DNA of 64,000 nucleotides from Phyllostachys edulis (taxonomy: Eukaryota > Streptophyta > Magnoliopsida > Poales > Poaceae), in contig CM070566.1 in NCBI GenBank assembly GCA_036346405.1, forward strand, positions 52,939,231 to 53,003,230, read 5' to 3'. Made by a program: the position numbers and the translations under genes. The notes beneath the pieces are model-generated. The model had not been told where the DNA came from. It saw nothing but the letters and a program-made list of their open reading frames with translations, and did no database searches. This document shows positions 56,609 to 64,000 of the stretch, piece after piece. Positions within the stretch are counted from its first letter, which is position 1; each line of letters opens with the position of its first letter.

Positions 56609-59600
56609 TTAATCTTTAAAAATTAGCCCTTCATGATGATCGACGTGTATGTAGCTAGTTTCGTCACGTTCTTCTTCCTCGACCCTTATGCCATTTCCGA
56701 AAGGAGGCAACTCGTCAAATTGATTGTATTCTTCCTTGTCTACTACATTCTCAACTCCGACAATCCTTCTTTTTCCATGAAGAACTACGTGGCGCTTCTT
56801 ATTTGACGGGTCGGTAACATAGAAGACTTGAACAACTTGGTTAGCCAGTACGAATGGTTCGTCTTTGTATCCGACACGTTCGAGGTCCACGGTAGTGACG
56901 CCGCACTTGTCGACCTTCACCGTGGGAGATGGACCCAACGACACCAAATAGGGGATCTTGAAAAGCACGTGGTCGAGCTCCCATATCTCCTCTATTTGCC
57001 CATAGTAGGAGCTCCTCACCCATCGATCTTGAATGCATCTATGCGACATCGCTATTCTAGTTAGTGCTTTTTATATCCCGAGCTGCACAGATAGAATGTG
57101 TACCCATTTATGTCGTATCCTCACCATATCACAATCAGAAATGTTGGCCCTTTTGCCAACCATGTCAGCATATCACTTGACGAGCTCCTAGCGAGTCGCT
57201 CCTTCAACCATTGGTTGAACTGTCTATTGTGTTGTCTCGTGATCCAAACATCCGGCCGCATGGATTCTATTGCCAAGCACGTCCTTGTCTTTGGTCGATA
57301 TCTGAGACACTTCACCATGTGTTGCAAGACCGTGAAATGGGCTTGAGCATACGCATCCATATCTCGAGTGATTGCTTTCCTTCCGATGGTCCCGATACCC
57401 TCGAGCCTCCCTCATGGCGAGATCGAGGCACACCTATCGGTTCGACTGAGCCATGTAATCGACGCAGAACTCAATGACCTCTTCAGTTGCATAACCTTCG
57501 ACGATGCTGCCCTCTGGCCGAGATCGATTCCGTACATAGGACTTGAGAATTCCCATGAACCTCATGAACAGGTACATGCTACGTAGGAACACGAGCCTGC
57601 ACATCTTTATCTCCTTCACAATATGAATAATGAGATGGACCATGATATCGAAAAACGACAAAAGGAAATACATCTCAAGATCACATAGAGTCATCACCAC
57701 CTCGTCCTGTAGAGCATCTAGTCCTTCGAGATCGATGACCTTCTAAGCAATTGTGTTAAAGAAATAACACAGCCTCATGATTGTCTCTCGGACCTTGATC
57801 GGCAAAATACTTTTAATTGCAACAGGGAGCATTTGTGTCATCAACACATGACAATCATGAGACTTCAAGCCAATTAACTTCAAATCTTTCATCGAAACAA
57901 GTTTCTTCATGTTGGCGAAGTAACCGGATGGAACTTTCACACCATGCAAGCACCGGCACAGTTCGGTTCTCTCGGCCTTGGACAGAGCGTAACAAGCAGA
58001 GGAAGGTTCATTCGCCCTTTATCGGTCTTTGTTGGTGCTAACTCAGTCGATGTCCACATCAACCAAGTCAAGCCGTGCGTTGACACCATCCTTTGTTTTG
58101 TCACGAATGTTCAAGAAGAGACCAATCAAGTCATCACATACATTCTTCTCTCGTGCATGACGCCGATGCGAAGGCGAACTTCTAGGTGCTCCCAATAAGG
58201 TAAGTCCCAAAATATTGATCTCTTCTTCCACATGTTCTTCTTACGGGTCCTCGATTTACATCCCTTTCCGAGCACAACATCTAAATCCTTAACCATATCA
58301 TAGACCTCTTTTCCGCTTAAATGCCTTGGAGCTGAACTGTCCTCCTTCTCTCCGTCAATTGTTTCTTCATCTGCGATATGGGTGAGCCCTCCAAGGAACC
58401 TACGATGACGCATGTACACGGTTTTGCGCGAGTGATTCACCACACACTCTCGGTACCATCTAAGCGGTGAGTACTGTGCTTTGACCCTTTTGTACTCGCC
58501 CGACAGATTAGTAAGGGCGGGATAATCATTTATGATGCAGACAACAAGGAACGTAAAGTGAAGTTCTCTCGTTTGTACGCATCCCATACCTGCATTCCTT
58601 CAATCCACGATTTTTAGATCTTCCATCAATGGTGCTAGGTACACATCAATATCATTCCCGTGTTGCTTGGCCCTTAGATAAGTATCGACAACAAAATATA
58701 CTTCCGCTTCATACACAACTAAGGAGGAAGGTTGTAGATCTGAGCATCACGCCAAGTGCTATGTCATTTGCTCATGTTACCGAAAGGATTCATTCCATCT
58801 GTACTCAATCCAAACCTTATATTCCTCGGTTCGACCAAGTCTCGCAAACCTCCTATCGATGTTTCTCCACTGGGCGGAATCAGCAGGGTGGCTTAGCTTT
58901 CCGTGATTCTTACGCTCCACTGAGTGCCAATACAGCAGTTTTGCATTCTTTGGGTTCGCAAAAAAACGGCTTCAAACGAGGAATTGCAGGAAGATACCAC
59001 GCCACCTTAGCAGGAGGTCCTTTCTCCACCTTGATTCCCTCGTCGTCATCTGATTGATTCTTACGCTTGTATCGGGATGCGTTGCACACCGGACATACAT
59101 GCATGTTTATATACTCGTTACGATAGAGGATACAGTCGTTCGGACATGCATGTATTCTTTCTACTTCCGTTCCCAATGGACAAAGAACCTTGTTGGCTTT
59201 GTAGGTGGTTTTGGGCAACTTGTTACCCTCCGGAAGCATGTCTGCTAAGAGACCTAACAGCCCCATGAAACTCTTGTCGGACCAACCGTTGCTTGCCTTC
59301 AATTTCAGCAGTTTAAGCACGGATGATAACCTTGTGTATTCCGGCTTGCAGCCCGGGAACAAAGGTTTCTCCGAGTCCTCCATCAAGCCTCGAAATTGAA
59401 CATACTCCCTCTCATCACAGTTCCCTTCTGCATCGCGAAGCATCTGATCAAGATTGTCATCGTGCAGCCTATCCGAATTGGAACCACAATCTACATCATC
59501 CGGCGGCATATCGTTGACTTCCTGTATAATGTGCATATCGTTGACTTCCTGTGTAATATGCTCTTCACCGTGACTGGTCCAACATGTATAACCCTTTTTG

Positions 59601-59797
59601 AAACCCCTTCGAATCAATTGTGCTTCGATCTGCTCTCGGTTGTTAAACATCTTCAGATTCTCGCAGATCAATGCATGGACAAGACATATATTCGCCCCTT
59701 ATTGAACATATCCTCCTCGGCGCCTCTTGTAAGCAGACACGCCATTAATGTACTCTTCACTCACACGGTTCTCGGCAGACATCCACTTTCGGTCCAT
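56609..59797 (-). pseudogene. TNP2-type CACTA transposase, copy 2
   Basis: Read leftward: start MDRKWMSAENRVSEEYINGV (transposase-associated domain, ATG at 59797), a stop near 59.70 kb, then 59671-58910 open for 253 codons (NGWSDKSFMGLLGLLADMLP, CPNDCILYRNEYINMHVCPV). The Transposase_21 core continues in 58587-58126 and 58231-58043 (FWDLPYWEHLEVR, NVCDDLIGLFLNIRDKT), then SYFANMKKLVS-like and HDCHVLMTQMLPVAIKSILP (57949-57743), DUF4218 (57700-57434), and DUF4216 with the C-terminus (57360-56609, ending HHEGLIFKD). All domains are present and better kept than in copy 1, but about six shifts or stops break it. Start chosen by the family's usual MDR.W opening. Confidence 0.92.
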
Positions 59798-60480
59798 CAC
59801 ACGGTTCGTATTGAAAACCACGAAATAAATAAAAGGGTGATCATGAAAGCGTATTCTTGAGGCTTAATTACACTTTTTTCATTTTTACATTTTTTTCAGA
59901 TTTTATTAACTTACATGTGGGCCCTACTTGTCGCTGACTCATTTTTATTTCATGATTTTATTTATAAAATCTATGGTGATCCCACATGTCATAGACTCGT
60001 TAGTTTATTAACTAAATGATTAAAAACAGTAGGATTTGAAGCTCAAATTGGGCTTAGGGTGACATCGCATTGCTTATAGTCGTGGCTCGGGGCCCTAAGG
60101 TCACCTGAGGCGAACCGACGGTGATGTCCTGTGGTGGCGCCATGGGCTTCACTAGCGATTTCGGTGTAAACGCCTAAAACTACTCAAATTAAAGGATGCT
60201 TATGCTCCAGTAGCTCACCTCGATCACGAGGAAGGTGTCAATGAAGTCGGGGAAGGTCCAAGGTGGCTGGTCGTCGATCAGTGAACAGAGACAACGGCGG
60301 CAAGCTCCTCGGCGACAATAGCTGAAATGGACCACACACGAGCGGGCTCAGTGACGTGAGGCGATACTCAAACCGGGCACGGAGTGGCGATGGACTCACC
60401 GGGCTTGGAGATCTGCCGCGGTTACCATAGCGCTAGAGATGGAGATCAAGAAGACTCTGTTGGGGAGCTATGTACCGTCA
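59798..60480 (-). promoter_or_regulatory. Leader of the CACTA transposase gene
   Basis: No coding signal. GC-richer 60.2-60.47 kb looks like a leader exon; a donor-like GAGGTGAGCTAC (minus strand, near 60.22 kb) and the AT-rich stretch to 59.85 kb suggest a 5' intron (inference). Confidence 0.45.
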
Positions 60481-60914
60481 TGATGAGTTAATTATCACGG
60501 ACGGTTTTTAACAAAAATCATCTGTGATATGTAGTAATATCACAGACGGTTCATGTTTAAAACCATCTGTGAAGTATCACAGACGGTTATGACAAAAAAC
60601 CGTCTGTGATATGTAGTAATATCACAGACGGTTCATGTTTAAAACCGTCTGTGAAGTATCATAGACGGTGCTGACCAAAAACCGTCTATGATATTACTAA
60701 ATATCACAGCGGTTTTGTCAAGACCGCCTGTGATACTTCACGACGGTTTAAATATGAACCGCTCGTGATATGACCTCTTCACGAGCGGTTTTAGCGCGAA
60801 GATAACACGCAGCGGTCGGTAAACAAAAACGCTCGAGATTGTTTTAACACGCATTTATTTCGATGAACCGCTGCGTGATCGGGCGTCCAGTTTTAGCATT
60901 TTTGTAGTAGTGCA
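60481..60914. repeat. Right terminal inverted repeat and subterminal repeats of CACTA copy 2
   Basis: From 60494 there are a dozen or more alternating repeats; the first eight are regular ATCACAGACGGTT / AACCGTCTGTGAT. From about 60710 they change to forms such as CACGAGCGGTT and AACCGCTGCGTGATC. The end is CACTACTACAAAAATGC on the minus strand at 60914. Confidence 0.9.
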
Positions 60915-60917
60915 TTC

Positions 60918-60990
60918 CGGTCTCCTCTAGAGCCTTGAGCTTCTTTCCGCTCAGATCAGAGACCAACCAGTTGGTGATCGAATCCGAGAT
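60918..60990 (-). pseudogene. N-terminal block of the antisense Transposase_28-type gene
   Basis: SDSITNWLVSDLSGKKLKAL is read leftward to the CACTA target site at 60915-60917 and continues, with the target duplication counted once, in the same frame at 46704. The true start is not clear; no good ATG is seen just upstream. Confidence 0.75.
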
Positions 60991-61610
60991 TATGAGATTT
61001 TTGGTGAATGAACAAGAGGTCGGAGAAGGTTTTTAGGCAAGAGAATGAGAGGAGGTCGGAGGAGATTTCTCTCAGAAAGTGGAAGATGAAAAGGATTCAA
61101 AGGAAACATGAGAGCGTAAAAACCCTTTAGGCAGTGCACGAAAGGGATTTTATAGCCATGTTTCTTTAACTGCATCGGGGAGTTACCCAAAGTCTAACAA
61201 ACATAAACCTTTTCAATGTCCAATGGACAGAAAAACTCTTCGGTTCCCAAGGTTGTTTCTCAACTTTAAAGTGAATACAGACCACCTCTTTTCTCACGGC
61301 ATTAAGTGAGGGTCTGTCCGATATGATTTTTCATCGGAGGAGGGTTCACACGACCAATTCATTTAAAGTTCGGGAGCTAGCCGACGAGGATTAAAATCTC
61401 TATGTATTACTTTAATACATAGTTAAAGACCATATGTCTCCATGGTCGTAACCCCTGAGGCTAACGACCCCTGTTGTCGTAAGGATTTCAGAGGTTACAT
61501 AATGGATACTCTGGTCGGATGAGGTCATGTACTCGATCCCCGACCAGATGACTGCTCATAGAAGTAATGAAATGGTGCTTGGATCCAATTCTAAGCATAT
61601 TCCTCCCGTG
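60991..61610 (+). other. Non-coding 3' end of the Tat-type element
   Basis: No gene. Pieces such as GGTCGTAACCCCTGAGG (61446) and CTGGTCGGATGAGGTC (61511) recall the GGTCGTA repeats at 13.8 kb. No convincing polypurine tract precedes the 3' LTR. Confidence 0.5.
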
Positions 61611-62012
61611 TGATGAATAGAGCATATGCCTTATTTACTTTAAGCCACGCGACGTTTACAGCCCTAAGACATTGACAGTAACCACCATATGGTTATTGTG
61701 TCATTCCGATATCAACCACTGAACGGTTGACACTTTATCAACTACCGCCTCTCCAACCAATCGCGACGCTTCCAACAGGCGCTTCTTCCAGAAGTAACTG
61801 TTACCACTTCGTCAACTACTTAAAGGAGAACACAAGTGACAGAAGGCAATCTAATTCGGAAGAGTAACTAACAATTGGATTTATCTGAAACTTTAGCATA
61901 GCAATTAATTAGTACACCAAGTGTAATTAGAGCTAGTCCTCTGCCTTGTCAAGAGCAACTCTTGTAAAGATCCAGTTTAGAACAGTAAAGAGCAATCTTA
62001 TTCTCTCCTACA
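61611..62012 (+). repeat. 3' LTR of the Tat-type element
   Basis: TGATGAATAGAGCATATGCC to CTCTCCTACA, matching 6190-6588. This is the outer right border of the nest. No target duplication found: ACTTG follows here, and nothing equal precedes 6190. Confidence 0.75.
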
Positions 62013-62857
62013 ACTTGACAGGTACGGTTTTCAATAGCCAAAGATCTGCAAAACAGTTTGAACGGGCTTAGTTACTTAGCATACATCTTAAGTACTAATC
62101 GAGCGTAGTATTCGAAATTCGTCTGAGTAGGGCCGTACCCGTTGAGGAAAAGCCAAAGCGCGGAGACACGACCGGACGTTTGTAAGGCTTGCATCACATG
62201 CGGGCACAGTAGTTTCCGTACGCCGGGAAGCGACAGACGACTCATCGTGACGTGGAGGCAGCACATCGATCAGCAGAAGGCGTCAAAAGCTCCACACCAA
62301 CTGTAGCTGTGCACCCAAGCGAAGAAAGAAAGAAACAGTTAAAGAGCCCTTGTGTCTAAGTGTGCTAGCTAGCTCACCGGCTCACAGCGGCAGCAGTGCT
62401 CATCACTTGTCAGAGTGGCTGTCAGCTGATGCACGAGGCTGCTGGCTGCTACCTCCAATGGGAACCAAGCACTGTTGGAAAGGGATTGGATCACTGGAGT
62501 TTGGAGAGAGAGTGAGAGATGGAGAAGAAGCACTTCGTTTGGGTGCATGCACCATATCATTCATGTATTTACACTAACTATATATAAAGATGGATTGTTA
62601 TGAAATTAATAGTGTCTCAATTAATGCATATGTACGCAACTAATACGGCCCTCTACTGACTCAAGTGATCTGAAGCCTCTCGGTAGTTGTAAGCTCATGT
62701 GAGGGAGGTCTCATGGTGATTATGTCCTTAGCCTGCTCCGTCGAGGCACCACACGCCCTCCTCCTCCCTTTATAAGCAGCCAACCCAACGAGAGGCAGGC
62801 AAATCCACTCACGCAGCAAACGATCTAGAGAGAGTGCGAGCGTCAGAAGCATATGCC
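62013..62857 (+). promoter_or_regulatory. 5' flank of the FLZ gene
   Basis: No transposon or gene recognised. The nest border is about 850 bp upstream of the start codon. A TATA box (TTTATAAGC) is at 62769-62777, with transcription start probably near 62800 and a 5' leader of about 55 bp. Open frames such as 62350-62577 + have no support. Confidence 0.55.
62769..62777 (+). promoter_or_regulatory. TATA box of the FLZ gene
   Basis: CCTCCCTTTATAAGCAGCC, about 85 bp before the ATG, in a pyrimidine-rich setting typical of grass core promoters. Confidence 0.65.
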
Positions 62858-63361
62858 ATGGCCGGCCTAAGCGTCCTCTTGGAGACGGCGGCGCAGCAGC
62901 ACCACGCATCGCCGACGAGAACGGCTCAAATCATAAGCAAAGCCACCCTCCTAAACACCAAGAACGGCGGGTCCTCCTCCTCCTCTTCTCGTGCTCCCGT
63001 GGCTATGGCGGCGGCCACTGCATCGACGAGCTCGTTCCTGCAGCGGTGCTTCCTCTGCCACAGGGAGCTCGCCGACGGCAAGGACATATACATCTACAGG
63101 TCAGTCAGTGCGTGGTTCGCAGCTGGCTAGCACAGGACATGCATGTCTAGTACTCTAGTCTACTCCTATGGAGCTCTGTTTCTGATGACGATTGATGCAT
63201 GTGTTGGGTGCAGAGGTGACAGGGCGTTCTGCAGCGACGAGTGCCGGTGCCGGCACATCTTGACGGAAGAGGACGGCGCCATGAACTGCGCCAAGGACGC
63301 GGCGGCGCCGCGAGGCCGCTCCCGCCGCCGCCAGGCCGTCGCCGGCGGTTTTGCGTACTAA
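62858..63361 (+). CDS. FCS-like zinc finger (FLZ, formerly DUF581) protein
   Basis: Two exons, 62858-63099 and 63214-63361, with a 114-bp GT..AG intron (CAG/GTCAGT to GTGCAG/AG), giving 129 residues. ATG 62858 lies in GCCATGG, a strong plant start. The N-terminal 65 residues are low-complexity (Ser, Ala, Thr). The FLZ domain is at about residues 66-106: CFLC, a 19-residue loop, then CSDEC with the family's Phe-Cys-Ser motif (AFCSDECRCRHI); the intron splits it between the two cysteine pairs. The tail is basic (RGRSRRR). FLZ proteins are plant-specific adaptors that bind the SnRK1 kinase in energy and stress signalling. The frame is intact. It is the only intact-looking host gene here; the exact paralogue is not identified. 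Confidence 0.93.
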
Positions 63362-63692
63362 GTAGGTAGGGAGAAATCAACGACAAGAAACGATCGACCA
63401 TGGTGGCGCAACCAGTAGAGTGTTCACATGTTTTTGTCTCGAGGGATTTCTTTGATCAATTTGTTTCTGGTTTCATCAGTTTGCAGCTTGCAACGGGATG
63501 TATTATTACCTCTCTTTTTTGTTCATCTTGACGATGATCGAGAAGATGGTGTGGATTGATATGCATGTCCCACTTCCATATATGCATAATCCTTTTTGTT
63601 TCGATCTACCTCTGGGACAAGGGCCAAGTGTGCCATTTGTTTTGTTTACTTCACTTAATTCTTTACCTTTTGACAATATATAGCCTAGCCAG

Positions 63693-63729
<37 letters not shown>

Positions 63730-64000
63730 TAGTCCCTGCTAACTGCAATGCTATTTCTCTCTTCTGTCGCGAAGCCACATGACCCCTATTGTTCACACCT
63801 TCAGATGAAAATTAAGTGCCATAGATGTTCCTTCATTTGCATTGTCTTCTAATTCTTCTAGGCTCCACTGTATTTTATCCTGATTTGTTCAAACATTGCA
63901 ACAAGGAAAACATTGTGGGCCGTGCGTCTGAACAGAAAAAAAAAAATCAAATGCTAACAATTAAAACATATCCTATCGCCCACCCATGCAACCGTGTCAC
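63362..64000 (+). other. 3' untranslated region and downstream flank of the FLZ gene
   Basis: No second gene recognised. AT-rich, with TTTGATCAATTTGTTTCTGG near 63452 and no clear AATAAA signal. An A-run lies at 63936-63947. Confidence 0.5.
63695..63727. repeat. (AT)n microsatellite
   Basis: Sixteen AT units without interruption, about 330 bp after the FLZ stop codon. Probably polymorphic. Confidence 0.97.

Larger units (their letters stand above)
46708..60914 (-). mobile_element. CACTA (En/Spm) transposon, copy 2, complete from end to end
   Basis: The ends CACTACTACAGAAA (46708) and, on the other strand, CACTACTACAAAAA (60914) are inverted. The 3-bp target duplication CAT is exact (46705-46707 and 60915-60917). 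Length 14,207 bp including a 4.9-kb solo LTR. Read leftward it holds a TNP2-type transposase (59797-56609) and a second gene ending in an Ulp1-like protease (55540-47193). Same family and orientation as copy 1 at 1-4517. Both genes carry frameshifts or stops, so movement now would depend on another copy. Confidence 0.96.
6190..62012 (+). mobile_element. Tat/RIRE2-type gypsy LTR retrotransposon, host of the nest
   Basis: Two related sequences of about 400 bp, at 6190-6588 and 61611-62012, share AGAGCATATGCCTTATTTAC, ACCACCATATGGTTATTGT and CAGTAAAGAGCAATCTTATT at matching places and are taken as the LTR pair. They are clearly diverged, with many substitutions and small indels, so the element is old. 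Inside on the plus strand are gag, protease, RT, RNase H and integrase, then tandem repeats and an antisense gene near the 3' end, a plan known for Tat-lineage elements of grasses. About 43 kb of the span is later insertions (17211-46165 and 46708-60914). The exact LTR starts and a target duplication could not be resolved. Confidence 0.82.

Noticed and set aside
6185..62017. Target-site duplication of the Tat element
   Set aside because: Five-base windows around the likely LTR ends (GTTCA or AGGTT on the left, ACTTG on the right) do not match, and the LTR start is uncertain.
62072..62266. A small minus-strand gene beside the Tat 3' LTR
   Set aside because: 64 codons with no recognised domain, no clear promoter and no second exon.
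62350..62577. A small plus-strand gene upstream of FLZ
   Set aside because: 75 codons of mixed composition, no domain, inside the FLZ 5' flank.

Overview
The window is plant nuclear DNA, almost certainly from a grass (Poaceae). It holds CACTA (En/Spm) transposons with a TNP2-type transposase, a Tat/RIRE2-type gypsy element with an antisense Transposase_28 gene, Tekay/Del-type gypsy elements, a copia fragment, and one intron-containing host gene with high-GC codons. I cannot name the species. Nearly all of the first 62 kb is one nest of transposable elements; the only convincing host gene is a small FCS-like zinc finger (FLZ) gene at 62.86-63.36 kb (+).

Layout. 1-4517: CACTA copy 1 (-), cut by the window edge, inserted in the gag of a copia element (-) whose leader and LTR follow to about 6.18 kb. 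About 6190-62012: an old Tat-type gypsy element (+) with about 400-bp LTRs, a decayed gag-PR-RT-RH-IN, tandem repeats, and a decayed antisense gene. That antisense gene now lies in three blocks (60.99-60.92, 46.70-46.17 and 17.21-15.06 kb) because two elements landed in it. The first is a Tekay-type gypsy element (-), 17211-46165, TSD CTCGG/CTCAG. The second is CACTA copy 2 (-), 46708-60914, TSD CAT. Two younger events are nested inside these. A (+) element with 7.3-kb LTRs and only 3.1 kb of interior, 19918-37546 (TSD TGGGC), sits in the 3' LTR of the Tekay element. A solo LTR of a related family, 49446-54323, sits in the second gene of CACTA copy 2. From 62013 on the sequence is single-copy-looking flank, then the FLZ gene and its 3' flank.

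How the parts work. CACTA copy 2 keeps the usual two-gene plan: a TNP2-type transposase (59797-56609) and a second, multi-exon gene (55540-47193) ending in DUF8039 and an Ulp1-like (C48) protease whose H-D-Q-C residues are all visible. Both genes are broken. The Tekay and giant-LTR elements both lack most of pol and share an unusual gag with a run of CCHC zinc knuckles. They look like non-autonomous derivatives that would need enzymes supplied in trans. No reverse transcriptase, integrase or transposase here looks intact.

Most worth a second look: the 7.3-kb LTR with an array of about 14 inverted-repeat units upstream of its TATA box; the multi-knuckle gag genes; the facing pair of Transposase_28 copies in the Tat element; the internal copy of terminal repeats in front of the second CACTA gene; and the roughly 370-bp direct duplication around the solo LTR. 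Many short, clustered differences between otherwise near-identical copies in GC-rich parts suggest consensus errors, so individual frameshifts there should be read with caution.
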